From assembly GCF_900220965.1 (NCBI RefSeq), contig NZ_OBQC01000001.1, positions 434,001 through 498,000 of the forward strand: 64,000 bases of DNA, read 5' to 3'. The notes beneath the pieces are model-generated. The model was not told where the DNA came from. It was given only the letters and a program-made list of their open reading frames with translations, and did not search any database. The stretch's first letter is position 1, and each line of letters starts with the position of its first letter. The position numbers and the translations under genes were made by a program. Shown here piece after piece: positions 40,816 to 49,866 of the stretch. Origin of the DNA: Ureibacillus acetophenoni. Lineage in GTDB: Bacteria > Bacillota > Bacilli > Bacillales_A > Planococcaceae.

Positions 40816-41697
40816 ATGGCTCAAGGCCAAATTCGAAAAGCTCTTAGCGGATATTACTATGTTTATCACGAAGGCGAGTTAATTCAATGTAGAGGTAGAG
40901 GAGTCTTCCGCAATCGAGGGGAAGCGCCTCTTGTTGGTGATATTGTGGATTATACAAAAGAAGGTGAATCCGATGGGTATATTATGAAAATATACCCTCG
41001 GTTTAATGAGCTCGTTCGACCACCTATTGCTAATGTTGATCAAGCTCTTTTAGTTTTCTCAGTGAAAGAACCAGACTTTAGTACATTATTGTTAGATCGA
41101 TTTTTAGTCGTTTTGGAATCTTATCGTGTAAAGCCTATTATATGTTTAACTAAAATGGACTTGCTAGAAGACGAAGAACTAGCTGGATTACAAAAATATA
41201 TTGAAGATTATCGGAAAATTGGCTATATGGTTATAGATACATTTAAAAATGATGAAACATTACTCAAATCTTTACATCCAATCCTCCAAGGAAAAACAAG
41301 CGTACTAGCAGGTCAGTCTGGTGTTGGGAAATCAACGTTATTAAATACTCTAATCCCTGAATTACAATTAAAAACAAATGATATTTCTCAAAGCTTAGGA
41401 AGGGGAAAACATACTACACGTCATGTAGAACTAATAGATATTGGAAATGGATTATTAGCCGATACACCAGGTTTTAGTTCCTTTGACTTTGATACAATTG
41501 AAAAAGAGGAATTGACATATTGTTTCCCTGAAATAGCTTCAATAAGTGAAAATTGTAAGTTCAGAGGATGTCTCCATTTGAAAGAACCGAAATGCGCTGT
41601 AAAAGATGCGGTAGATCAAGGAGAAGTGACACAGTATCGTTATGAACATTATTTAGAGTTTTTACAAGAAATAAGTGATCGAAAGCCGAGGTATTAA
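40816..41697 (+). CDS. rsgA: Small-ribosomal-subunit biogenesis GTPase RsgA
   Basis: Circularly permuted GTPase that tests late 30S maturation; CpgA of B. subtilis. 293 aa. OB domain first, then G4 (CLTKMDLL), P-loop (GQSGVGKST), G3 (DTPGF), and a C-terminal zinc finger (Cys-x-Cys-x-His-x-Cys: CKFRGCLHLKEPKC). ATG 40816 follows AAGGAGGAG. CpgA is a PrkC substrate in B. subtilis, consistent with the neighbouring genes. Confidence 0.96.
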   Translation: MAQGQIRKALSGYYYVYHEGELIQCRGRGVFRNRGEAPLVGDIVDYTKEGESDGYIMKIYPRFNELVRPPIANVDQALLVFSVKEPDFSTLLLDRFLVVLESYRVKPIICLTKMDLLEDEELAGLQKYIEDYRKIGYMVIDTFKNDETLLKSLHPILQGKTSVLAGQSGVGKSTLLNTLIPELQLKTNDISQSLGRGKHTTRHVELIDIGNGLLADTPGFSSFDFDTIEKEELTYCFPEIASISENCKFRGCLHLKEPKCAVKDAVDQGEVTQYRYEHYLEFLQEISDRKPRY

Positions 41698-41699
41698 TA

Positions 41700-42368
41700 A
41701 TGATTAAAATTGCACCATCGATTCTTGCAGCAAATTTCGCTAAATTAGGTGAAGAAGTAAAAGAAGTAGAACAAGCAGGCGCGGAAGTAATTCATATAGA
41801 CGTAATGGATGGCCACTTCGTACCAAATATAACGATGGGGCCAATTGTTGTCGAAGCATTACGACCAGTAACCAAATTACCACTTGATGTACATCTAATG
41901 ATTGAAAATCCAGATGATTACATTGAACAGTTTGCAAAGGCAGGTGCAGACTGGATTTCAGTGCATGTAGAAGCATGTCGACATCTACATCGTACAATTC
42001 AATTAATTCGTTCCTTCGGTGTAAAACCAGGGGTTGTATTAAATCCTCATACTCCGATTGAATCAATTCAACATATTTTAGAAGATATAGATTTTGTACT
42101 CTTTATGACTGTAAACCCTGGATTTGGCGGGCAGAAGTTTATACATTCAGTCGTTCCGAAAATTGAAAACCTATCAAAAATTATTAAAGAGCGTGGCTTA
42201 TCTATTGATATTGAGATAGATGGTGGTATTAATGCTGAAACAATTATTCCTTGTGCAAAAGCGGGTGCGAATATTTTTGTAGCTGGCTCAGCTATATATA
42301 ATAAAGAGAATCGAGCAGAAGCACTTAAAGAAATCTTGCACGCTGGTGAGGCGGCATATACGAAATGA
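41700..42368 (+). CDS. rpe: Ribulose-phosphate 3-epimerase
   Basis: Interconverts ribulose-5-phosphate and xylulose-5-phosphate in the pentose phosphate pathway. 222 aa TIM barrel with IAPSILAANFAKLGEE, metal ligands in VIHIDVMDGHFVPN and DVHLMIENP, TVNPGFGGQKF and IEIDGGINAETI. Starts two bases after rsgA and ends with a 4-nt overlap into thiN. Confidence 0.97.
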   Translation: MIKIAPSILAANFAKLGEEVKEVEQAGAEVIHIDVMDGHFVPNITMGPIVVEALRPVTKLPLDVHLMIENPDDYIEQFAKAGADWISVHVEACRHLHRTIQLIRSFGVKPGVVLNPHTPIESIQHILEDIDFVLFMTVNPGFGGQKFIHSVVPKIENLSKIIKERGLSIDIEIDGGINAETIIPCAKAGANIFVAGSAIYNKENRAEALKEILHAGEAAYTK

Positions 42369-43018
42369 CTACCGTAATTGTATGTGCGGGAGGACCAAAA
42401 CAAGATTTACCATCTTTGAAAACATACGCATCTTCTACAGATGCAATTTTTATAGGTGCTGATAGAGGTTCTATTTATTTATTAAATCAAGGAATTGTCC
42501 CAGAGGAAATAGTTGGTGATTTTGATTCACTATCAGAGGAAGTATGGATAAGGGTATCTAATTGTGTACGGAAGATTGATAGAGTACAAGCTGAAAAAAA
42601 CGATACAGATACAGATTTAGCTTTAGAAAAAGCTCTAAATTATAAGCCCACTGAAATTATTGTTACAGGTGTTACAGGTGGCCGGTTAGATCATTTTGAA
42701 TCTGCTTTACGCACAATTTATCGGGTACAATCTAGAAACCTACATATTCGAATGAAAATCGTTAATGAAAAAAATGAAATTCAATTTTTATTTCCAGGAA
42801 AACACCCAATTTTAAAAGATGATCGATATCAATATCTATCTTTTTTTGCTTATGAACAAAATGTGAAAGACGTTACTCTACGTGGAGTCAAATATGAAAC
42901 AACGAATGAAATAATTGAATTAGGTACATCAAGATTTACAAGTAATGAACTGAATTCTATAGAAGGTTATATCTCCTTTTCTTCAGGCATATGTTTAATG
43001 ATAAGAAGTAGTGACTGA
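42365..43018 (+). CDS. thiN: Thiamine pyrophosphokinase
   Basis: Converts thiamine to thiamine diphosphate. 217 aa. Catalytic-domain motifs FIGADRGSIYLLNQGI, VGDFDSLSEE, AEKNDTDTDLALEKA and GVTGGRLDHFESAL carry the Asp residues that bind magnesium and ATP. ATGA overlap with rpe. Followed 16 bp later by spoVM, as in B. subtilis. Confidence 0.95.
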   Translation: MTTVIVCAGGPKQDLPSLKTYASSTDAIFIGADRGSIYLLNQGIVPEEIVGDFDSLSEEVWIRVSNCVRKIDRVQAEKNDTDTDLALEKALNYKPTEIIVTGVTGGRLDHFESALRTIYRVQSRNLHIRMKIVNEKNEIQFLFPGKHPILKDDRYQYLSFFAYEQNVKDVTLRGVKYETTNEIIELGTSRFTSNELNSIEGYISFSSGICLMIRSSD

Positions 43019-43034
43019 AAAAGGAGGGCAGACT

Positions 43035-43133
43035 TTGCGAGTTTACACTTTCCAATTACCGAAATTTGTTAGTTCATTTACACGTGCATGCATTAATTTG
43101 TTTAGAGGTGGAAAAAAGAAAGAAAATAAATAA
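43035..43133 (+). CDS. spoVM: Stage V sporulation peptide SpoVM
   Basis: A 32-residue peptide starting at TTG 43035 after AAGGAGG. The N-terminal MRVYTFQLPKFVSSFTRACI matches SpoVM in spacing, including Pro9 and the amphipathic helix after it. SpoVM inserts in the convex outer forespore membrane and anchors SpoIVA to build the coat, and inhibits FtsH. It is six residues longer than the 26 aa of B. subtilis, the extra being a basic GGKKKENK tail. The position between thiN and rpmB is the same as in B. subtilis. Confidence 0.88.
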   Translation: MRVYTFQLPKFVSSFTRACINLFRGGKKKENK

Positions 43134-43182
43134 TGAATAATGCACTTATACTTTCAAGTAAATGATGTAATATTCTTATTAG

Positions 43183-43216
43183 AAAAAGGAGTTGTGAACA
43201 TCTCACAACTCCTTTT
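43183..43216. terminator. Bidirectional terminator between spoVM and rpmB
   Basis: AAAAAGGAGTTGTGA pairs perfectly with TCACAACTCCTTTTT around a 4-nt loop, with T-runs on both strands. It can stop both the plus-strand prkC-spoVM unit and the minus-strand rpmB transcript. Confidence 0.9.
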
Positions 43217-43238
43217 TCATACGGTTTTCACAATATAA

Positions 43239-43270
43239 AAAACCATCGAAATAGTACATTCGATGGTTTT
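43239..43270 (-). terminator. Terminator of rpmB
   Basis: AAAACCATCGAA pairs with TTCGATGGTTTT; on the minus strand the T-run follows. It starts 11 bases past the rpmB stop. Confidence 0.85.
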
Positions 43271-43280
43271 AACGGTTTAA

Positions 43281-43469
43281 TTATACACGTTCAACTTTAC
43301 CTGATTTTAAAGCACGAGCAGAAACCCAAACGCGTTTTGGTTTGCCGTCTACTAAGATACGAACTTTTTGTAAGTTAGCGCCCCAAGTACGTTTGTTAGC
43401 GTTCATAGCGTGAGAACGGTTGTTACCTGAACGAGTTTTACGACCAGTAATAACACATTGTTTTGGCAT
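43281..43469 (-). CDS. rpmB: Ribosomal protein L28
   Basis: 50S subunit protein, 62 aa. The family signature [20 protein letters not shown] and the tail [14 protein letters not shown] are near-identical to Bacillus L28. It lacks the four-cysteine zinc set. Transcribed alone on the minus strand between spoVM and yloU, with GGAGGG upstream of its ATG. Confidence 0.97.
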   Translation of the reverse strand: MPKQCVITGRKTRSGNNRSHAMNANKRTWGANLQKVRILVDGKPKRVWVSARALKSGKVERV

Positions 43470-43785
43470 CTATAATTCCCTCCTTACAGATGAATCTGAA
43501 AGATCTCTTCTTCAGTTCTTGATTTCACATACCATAATAATTTAACATAGGTCTGGGTTCGATGCAACCAATTTTACATGTACTTTCAAGAAAAAATCCT
43601 TTACAGTCAAAATAATGGAGGAAACAACGTTGATTATTAGATAATCATGACTAAAAGCTTTATAATTTTCACAAATAAAATGAACAAACAAGACAAACTA
43701 TATACAACAAACAACGTTTTCTTTTATAATGGATTTTTGTGTAGTACAATGAGTATAGCCAAAAAGAGGCAAAGGAGGCAAAAGC

Positions 43786-44148
43786 ATGTCATTAGAAATA
43801 AAAAACGATTTCGGACAAATTGATATTTCAAATGATGTCATCGCACAAATTGCAGGTGGTGCTGCAATTGAATGTTATGGTGTTGTCGGAATGGCTTCAA
43901 AACATCAAATTCGTGATGGGTTAACGGATATATTACGCAAAGAGAACTTCACTAAAGGAGTAGTCATTCGTCAATCAGGAGATGACCTCCATATTGATAT
44001 GTATATAATCGTGAGCTATGGTACGAAAATTTCAGAGGTAGCTTACCAAGTCCAATCAAAAGTAAAATACACAGTGAACAAAACATTAGGAATGAGCGTT
44101 AAATCAGTTAATATATTTGTTCATGGTGTGAAAGTTTTATCGGTTTAA
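43786..44148 (+). CDS. yloU: Asp23/YloU family protein
   Basis: 120-aa Asp23/Gls24 family (DUF322) protein. Family motifs IDISNDVIAQIAGGAAIECYGVVGMA and VNIFVHGVKV are seen. Asp23-type proteins localise near the membrane and relate to envelope stress; YloU is always linked to fakA/yloV but has no proven activity. ATG 43786 follows AAAGGAGG. 18 bp separate it from fakA. Confidence 0.92.
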   Translation: MSLEIKNDFGQIDISNDVIAQIAGGAAIECYGVVGMASKHQIRDGLTDILRKENFTKGVVIRQSGDDLHIDMYIIVSYGTKISEVAYQVQSKVKYTVNKTLGMSVKSVNIFVHGVKVLSV

Positions 44149-44166
44149 GAGGAGGATTTATTATAA

Positions 44167-45822
44167 ATGAAGTCACTAGACGGCATAAAATTTGCAGAAA
44201 TGGTACAGATGGGTGCTCATCACTTATCGCAAAATGCCAATTTTGTTGATTCATTAAATGTATTCCCAGTGCCTGATGGAGATACTGGAACAAATATGAA
44301 TTTATCGATGACATCAGGAGCAAAGGAAACTGATACGAATGCTCAAGCACACATAGGAAAAACTGCACAAAGTTTATCTAAAGGTTTGTTAATGGGAGCT
44401 CGTGGAAACTCTGGGGTTATTTTATCTCAACTTTTCAGAGGGTTTGGTAAACATATTGAAAAAGAAAGTACTGTTGATGCGCATAAGTTTGCAGGTGCTT
44501 TCCAAGCTGGGGTTGATACAGCATACAAAGCAGTTATGAAACCTGTTGAAGGGACGATTTTAACAGTTGCTAGAGAAGCTGCTGCAAAAGCTGTTGAAGT
44601 TGCAAAAGATGAAGCGAACATCATTAAGGTAATGGAAGCTGTAGTAGAAGAAGGGAAAAAGTCTTTAGATCGTACACCAGACTTACTTCCTGTTTTAAAA
44701 GAAGTTGGAGTTGTCGATAGTGGTGGGCAAGGCCTACTATTTATATACGAAGGATTTCTTGCATCGTTAAAAGGTGAAGCGCTTCCAGAAAGAAATGATG
44801 CTTCAATCGATGATTTAATTAGTGCTGAACATCATCGTGTACAAGATTTTATGAATACTGAAGATATTGTTTATGGCTATTGCACCGAGATTATGGTCCG
44901 TCTTGAGAAAGATAAAGAACCATTTGATGAGTTAAAATTCCGTCAAGAATTAGACCCAATGGGTGATTCTTTATTAGTTGTGTCTGACGACGAAATTGCC
45001 AAAGTACATATCCACTCTGAAACACCAGGAGCTGTACTAAGTGCAGGTCAAAAATATGGTAGCCTTATTAAAATTAAAGTTGATAATATGAGGGAACAAC
45101 ACTCTTCAATTGTTAACAATCAACCAAATAATGAAAACACAAAAGTTCCAACGAAAAAGGAAAAACATCCATATGCAGTAGTAACAATTGCTATGGGTGA
45201 GGGCATTTCAAATCTTTTACGTAGTATTGGTGCTTCTTATGTAATTGAAGGTGGGCAAACAATGAATCCATCTACTGAAGACATCGTAAAAGCGGTAAAA
45301 GAAATTGAAGCTGAACGTGTTATCATTTTACCGAACAATAAAAACATTATTATGGCAGCTGAACAAGCAGTTGAATTATTAGATATCGAAGCAGCTGTTG
45401 TTCCGACGAAAACAATTCCACAAGGGATGGCTGCGATTTTAGCGTTTAATCCGGAAGCTTCAGTTGAAGACAACAAAGCGGGTATGTCAAAAGCCTTTGA
45501 GAGTGTAAAGGCTGGACAAGTTACTTATGCTGTTCGTGATACTTCAATTGATGGCGTAGAAATTAGAAAAGATGATTACATGTCTCTTGCTGAAGGGAAA
45601 ATTGTTTTATCAACTCCAAATCTAATGGACGCAGCTAAAAAAGTAATTACAGATTTAGTTGATGAGGATTCGGAAATCATTACTATTATCTACGGAACTG
45701 ATACTAATGAAGTCGAAGCAAATGAATTAGCAAGTTTTATCGAAGAACAATATCCAGGTGTGGAAGCTGAAATTGTCGATGGTAAACAAGCATTATATCC
45801 ATTTATTTTCTCAATTGAATAA
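44167..45822 (+). CDS. fakA: Fatty acid kinase subunit FakA (YloV), DAK domain
   Basis: ATP-binding subunit that, with FakB fatty-acid carriers, phosphorylates exogenous fatty acids to acyl-phosphates for PlsY/PlsX. 551 aa: N-terminal DhaL domain (residues 1-200) with the metal/ATP motif PDGDTGTNMNLS (Asp37, Asp39, Thr40) and ARGNSGVILSQL; a central domain; and a C-terminal YloV domain from about 335. No fakB here. Links naturally to the plsX/fab cluster 5 kb downstream. ATG follows GAGGAG. Confidence 0.94.
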   Translation: MKSLDGIKFAEMVQMGAHHLSQNANFVDSLNVFPVPDGDTGTNMNLSMTSGAKETDTNAQAHIGKTAQSLSKGLLMGARGNSGVILSQLFRGFGKHIEKESTVDAHKFAGAFQAGVDTAYKAVMKPVEGTILTVAREAAAKAVEVAKDEANIIKVMEAVVEEGKKSLDRTPDLLPVLKEVGVVDSGGQGLLFIYEGFLASLKGEALPERNDASIDDLISAEHHRVQDFMNTEDIVYGYCTEIMVRLEKDKEPFDELKFRQELDPMGDSLLVVSDDEIAKVHIHSETPGAVLSAGQKYGSLIKIKVDNMREQHSSIVNNQPNNENTKVPTKKEKHPYAVVTIAMGEGISNLLRSIGASYVIEGGQTMNPSTEDIVKAVKEIEAERVIILPNNKNIIMAAEQAVELLDIEAAVVPTKTIPQGMAAILAFNPEASVEDNKAGMSKAFESVKAGQVTYAVRDTSIDGVEIRKDDYMSLAEGKIVLSTPNLMDAAKKVITDLVDEDSEIITIIYGTDTNEVEANELASFIEEQYPGVEAEIVDGKQALYPFIFSIE

Positions 45823-45830
45823 TTCTAGAT

Positions 45831-45858
45831 AGGTGCGTACTTAGTATGCACCTTTTTT
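45831..45858 (+). terminator. Terminator of yloU-fakA
   Basis: AGGTGCGTAC pairs with GTATGCACCT, followed by TTTTTT. It directly abuts the dispersed element that starts at 45859. Confidence 0.88.
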
Positions 45859-46075
45859 AACTTCATTCAGCAAAAGTCTTTAGCTTTCTATAAGTGGTAA
45901 GATGAATGCAATCCGTGGATTCATTCAGAGCTTTTTAAACTATGCTGAATGAAGTTAAAGCCTCCGGCGGATGCCACAGATTTTCAATGGTAGTTTTCGA
46001 GCATGCTCGAAAAAATCTCGGCGGCACGTTTTTTCAGCTGTGACGAAAGCTTGCGGCAGTCACAAATACGCCAAG
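45859..46075 (+). repeat. Dispersed structured element, copy B
   Basis: Starts with AACTTCATTCAGC (45859-45871) matched by GCTGAATGAAGTT (45944-45956), a perfect 13-bp inverted repeat. Then GCCTCCGGCGGATGCCACAG (45960-45979), a central palindrome TTTTCGAGCATGCTCGAAAA (about 45994), and AGCTGTGAC...AAAGCTTGCGGCAGTCACA...ATACGCCAAG ending at 46075. The fixed blocks are nearly the same as in copy A at 2406-2615, while the central hairpin sequence is different. It fills the gap between fakA and the sdaAB promoter. Function unknown. Confidence 0.88.
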
Positions 46076-46097
46076 GCGAATTTGATTATTATTCCTT

Positions 46098-46126
46098 TTG
46101 GAAGCAGTAAATGTTCATGATACAAT
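46098..46126 (+). promoter_or_regulatory. Sigma-A promoter of sdaAB-sdaAA
   Basis: TTGGAA (46098-46103), 17 bp, TACAAT (46121-46126). It begins 23 bp after the dispersed element. Confidence 0.6.
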
Positions 46127-46173
46127 GAGTTTAGAATTAATAGGATGTAGCATAAAGGATAAGGGGGAGAAGG

Positions 46174-46836
46174 ATGAAGTTTACTTCAGTTTTTGACATC
46201 ATTGGACCTGTCATGATCGGACCGTCATCATCACATACCGCAGGTGCAGCCAGAATAGGTAGAGTCGCTAGAGACTTATTCGGACGTCAGCCAAAATGGG
46301 CTAAGATCCATCTTTATGGCTCATTTGCTGAAACGTATAGAGGACACGGAACTGATGTTGCGATTGTTGGTGGGTTATTAGATTATGATACGTTTGACGA
46401 GCGCATTAAAACATCCTTTCAATTAGCAAAAGAAGCGGGACTAGAATTTGAATTTATTACTGAAACGGCTAATAAAGAACACCCAAACACAGCACGCATT
46501 GTCCTTGGAGATGATTCAGGTGAAATGTCTGTTGAAGGGATCTCTATTGGCGGTGGAAAAATAGAAATTAGTGAAGTAAATGGCTTTAAACTACGATTAA
46601 CTGGAGGCATGCCAGCTATTCTAGTAGTCCATGACGACCGTGCTGGTTGTATCGCAAATGTGGCAAATACACTTGCGATGCATCATGTGAACATCGGACA
46701 TATGGAAGTTTCTCGTATTGAACGTGGCCAAACTGCTTTAATGGTCATTGAAGTCGATCAAAATATTGACGAGAAAATATTACATCAAATCTCGTTAATT
46801 CCTCATATAACAAAAGTTTCAAAGATTAATAATTAA
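46174..46836 (+). CDS. sdaAB: L-serine dehydratase, iron-sulfur-dependent, beta subunit
   Basis: Regulatory subunit of the two-subunit [4Fe-4S] serine deaminase (L-serine to pyruvate and ammonia). 220 aa: ASB domain with SVFDIIGPVMIGPSSSHTAGA and the HGTDVAIVGGLL motif, then a C-terminal ACT domain (about 148-220; AILVVHDDRAGCIANVANTLA). ATG 46174 follows GGGGGAGAAGG. The partner gene sdaAA is 13 bp downstream. Confidence 0.95.
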   Translation: MKFTSVFDIIGPVMIGPSSSHTAGAARIGRVARDLFGRQPKWAKIHLYGSFAETYRGHGTDVAIVGGLLDYDTFDERIKTSFQLAKEAGLEFEFITETANKEHPNTARIVLGDDSGEMSVEGISIGGGKIEISEVNGFKLRLTGGMPAILVVHDDRAGCIANVANTLAMHHVNIGHMEVSRIERGQTALMVIEVDQNIDEKILHQISLIPHITKVSKINN

Positions 46837-46849
46837 GGGAGTGGGCTAA

Positions 46850-47734
46850 ATGGACGTATTATTTCGTAATGTAAAGGAATTAGTTGAACTTGCCGAAAGT
46901 AGAAATATGCTCATCTCTGATATTATGATTGAACAGGAAATGAATATTACTGGTAGATCTAGAGAAGAAATTATTGCTCAAATGGATAATAACTTAACTG
47001 TGATGGAACAAGCAGTTGAACGAGGTCTTAATGGTGTTCAATCTGTAACTGGGTTAACAGGTGGGGATGCGGTTCTATTACAAAATTATATCGCTAAAGG
47101 AAATTCCTTATCTGGTGATTTATTATTAGATGCCGTAAGTAAAGCAGTCGCAACTAACGAAGTAAATGCAGCTATGGGAACAATTTGTGCAACACCAACT
47201 GCTGGTTCTGCTGGAGTAGTGCCTGGAACATTATTTGCTGTGAAAAATAAATTAAACCCAACTAGAGAACAGATGATTAATTATCTATTTACTTCCGGCG
47301 CATTTGGTTTTGTCGTTGCCAATAATGCGATGATTTCAGGCGCTGCTGGTGGATGTCAGGCAGAAGTAGGTTCTGCAAGTGCAATGGCAGCTGCAGCGAT
47401 TGTTGAAATGGCAGGAGGAACACCTGCTCAATCAGCAGAAGCATTCGCTATTACGTTAAAAAATATGTTAGGTCTAGTTTGTGATCCTGTCGCAGGATTA
47501 GTTGAAGTTCCTTGTGTGAAACGAAATGCAATGGGAGCTGCCAATTCTCTAGTAGCTGCGGATATGGCTCTAGCTGGTGTTACAAGTCGTATACCATGTG
47601 ATGAAGTGATTGGTGCAATGTTTAGAATCGGTCAGGCAATGAGTCCGAATTTAAAAGAAACTGCTAGGGGTGGATTAGCAGCTACTCCAACTGGAAAAGC
47701 GATAGCAGCTAGAATATTTGGAGGAACTGCTTAA
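46850..47734 (+). CDS. sdaAA: L-serine dehydratase, iron-sulfur-dependent, alpha subunit
   Basis: Catalytic subunit carrying the [4Fe-4S] cluster. 294 aa. Cluster and active-site motifs are CATPTAGSAGVVPGTL, GAAGGCQAEVGSAS and GLVCDPVAGLVEVPCVKRNA. ATG follows AAGGGAGTG. Only two nt separate its stop from the TTG of recG. Confidence 0.95.
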   Translation: MDVLFRNVKELVELAESRNMLISDIMIEQEMNITGRSREEIIAQMDNNLTVMEQAVERGLNGVQSVTGLTGGDAVLLQNYIAKGNSLSGDLLLDAVSKAVATNEVNAAMGTICATPTAGSAGVVPGTLFAVKNKLNPTREQMINYLFTSGAFGFVVANNAMISGAAGGCQAEVGSASAMAAAAIVEMAGGTPAQSAEAFAITLKNMLGLVCDPVAGLVEVPCVKRNAMGAANSLVAADMALAGVTSRIPCDEVIGAMFRIGQAMSPNLKETARGGLAATPTGKAIAARIFGGTA

Positions 47735-47736
47735 CC

Positions 47737-49785
47737 TTGAGTAGTTTGTTATTAGATCCTGTCAGTACATTAAAAGGTGTTGGAAAAGAAACTGCAAATG
47801 TACTAGCTGAAATGGGGATCTATACTATTAATGATTTACTATGGACTTTTCCTTATCGACATGAGGATTTTCGACTTAAGGACTTAACAGAAACACCACA
47901 TAACGAAAAAGTTACAGTAGAAGGACGAATAGAAAGTGAACCAATTGTTCAATTTCTTGGTAGAAACAAATCTAGAATAACAGTGAAGTGTATTGTAGGA
48001 AGACACCTTATTAAACTAGTATTTTTTAATCAAAATTATTTACGAGGAAAATTAACTCCGGAAACAATTGTTACAGTTTCTGGTAAGTGGGATCGTGGTC
48101 GCCAAGTAATTAATGTTTCAACGATTAAATTTGGTCCAAAAGTGGAAAATGCGGATTTTGAACCGGTTTATAGTTTAAAAGGTAATATGCATCAAACGAA
48201 ATTTAGAAAATTAATGAGGCAAGCGTTAGATGTGTGTGGAGGGGAAGTTGAAGAAACAATCCCCTCACACCTTCTTACGAAATATAAATTAATACCTATA
48301 ATAGAGGCGCTAGAAGGAGTGCATTTCCCTGTTGATGCAAATCACTCTAAACAGGCCCGAAGACGTTTTGTCTATGAAGAATTGTTGCAATTCCAGTTAC
48401 GAATTCAAGCGTTAAGAAAAGTACATAAAGAAAACGAACATGGAATAGCAATTCAATATGATCTACAAAGGTTAAAAGAATTTATTTCTACCATTCCATT
48501 TGATCTAACAAACGCTCAAAAACGGGTGGTAAATGAAATTTGTAAAGATTTAAAAGAATCAACACGAATGAATCGTTTGTTACAAGGGGATGTAGGATCA
48601 GGGAAAACCGTTGTTGCAGCAATCGGTTTATTTGCAGCTGTAACTGCTGGATTCCAAGGTGCATTAATGGCCCCGACTGAAATATTAGCTGAACAGCATG
48701 CCACATCATTAAGTCAACTGTTAGAACCAATGGGGGTACGTCTTGCACTACTTTCTGGTTCTACTAAAACAAAGGCAAGAAAAATGATATTAGAAAACTT
48801 GCAAAATGGCGAAATTGATATTTTAATTGGTACTCATGCATTAATACAGCCAGATGTCATGTTCAAAAATTTAGGATTTGTAATAACGGATGAGCAACAT
48901 CGATTTGGAGTAGAACAGCGAAGAATTCTTAGGGATAAAGGTACTAACCCAGATGTACTGTTTATGACAGCTACACCTATACCAAGAACGTTAGCTATAA
49001 CGGCTTTTGGTGAAATGGACGTATCCATCATTGATGAGTTACCAGCAGGTAGAAAGCAAATTGAAACTCATTGGTTAAAGAAAGAACAATTACATTCTGT
49101 TATTTCTAAAATGGAATTAGAATTACGACAAGGAAGACAAGCTTATGTTATTTGTCCACTTATCGAAGAGTCGGAAAAAATAGATGCAGATAATGCTCAG
49201 GAAGTATTTGAACAACTTTCTACTGTTTTTAGAGGGAAGTATAAAGTAGATTTAATGCATGGTCGCCTTCATTCTGAAGAAAAAGATCGTGTGATGAGAG
49301 AGTTTACTGAAGGGCATATTGATGTTTTAGTATCAACGACTGTTGTTGAAGTCGGAGTTAATGTACCGAATGCTTCATTCATGGTGATCTATGATGCGGA
49401 TCGATTTGGTTTAGCGCAGCTTCACCAACTACGAGGTCGTGTAGGCCGTGGACAATTCCAATCCTATTGTGTTTTACTAGCAGATCCTAAAACAGAAGAA
49501 GGAACAGAACGGATGATGTCTATGACTGAAATTAACGACGGATTCCAGTTGGCTGAAAAGGATTTAGAATTACGTGGCCCGGGTGATTTCTTTGGTAAGA
49601 AACAAAGTGGTCTTCCTGATTTTAAAATGGCGGATTTAGTCCATGATTATAGAACGTTAGAAGTAGCTAGACAAGATGCAGCAACGCTTATATATAATGA
49701 CGCTTTTTGGATAGATACTGAGTATAAACACCTACGTGAAATGCTTGAAGAATCTGGAGTATTAAACGGAGAAAGAATTGATTAA
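47737..49785 (+). CDS. recG: ATP-dependent DNA helicase RecG
   Basis: Branched-DNA helicase that remodels stalled forks and Holliday junctions. 682 aa. N-terminal wedge/OB domain (VTVEGRIESEP, TVSGKWDRGRQVIN), Walker A GDVGSGKTV, DEQH box (ITDEQHRFGVEQ), motif III MTATPIPRTLAI, and motif VI QLRGRVGRG. The start is TTG at 47737, with GGAGG 12 nt upstream; alignment with B. subtilis RecG (680-residue class) supports it. Confidence 0.96.
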   Translation: MSSLLLDPVSTLKGVGKETANVLAEMGIYTINDLLWTFPYRHEDFRLKDLTETPHNEKVTVEGRIESEPIVQFLGRNKSRITVKCIVGRHLIKLVFFNQNYLRGKLTPETIVTVSGKWDRGRQVINVSTIKFGPKVENADFEPVYSLKGNMHQTKFRKLMRQALDVCGGEVEETIPSHLLTKYKLIPIIEALEGVHFPVDANHSKQARRRFVYEELLQFQLRIQALRKVHKENEHGIAIQYDLQRLKEFISTIPFDLTNAQKRVVNEICKDLKESTRMNRLLQGDVGSGKTVVAAIGLFAAVTAGFQGALMAPTEILAEQHATSLSQLLEPMGVRLALLSGSTKTKARKMILENLQNGEIDILIGTHALIQPDVMFKNLGFVITDEQHRFGVEQRRILRDKGTNPDVLFMTATPIPRTLAITAFGEMDVSIIDELPAGRKQIETHWLKKEQLHSVISKMELELRQGRQAYVICPLIEESEKIDADNAQEVFEQLSTVFRGKYKVDLMHGRLHSEEKDRVMREFTEGHIDVLVSTTVVEVGVNVPNASFMVIYDADRFGLAQLHQLRGRVGRGQFQSYCVLLADPKTEEGTERMMSMTEINDGFQLAEKDLELRGPGDFFGKKQSGLPDFKMADLVHDYRTLEVARQDAATLIYNDAFWIDTEYKHLREMLEESGVLNGERID

Positions 49786-49822
49786 TACTTCCGAACTTTC
49801 TAATAATAAATACAATTAATCT

Positions 49823-49866
49823 AGAACGCAACAATATTAGAATTATTGTTGCGTTCTTATTTTTGG
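49823..49866 (+). terminator. Terminator of sdaAB-sdaAA-recG
   Basis: GAACGCAACAATA pairs with TATTGTTGCGTTC, followed by TTATTTTTGG. Its 3' arm contains the -35 of the fapR promoter. Confidence 0.85.
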
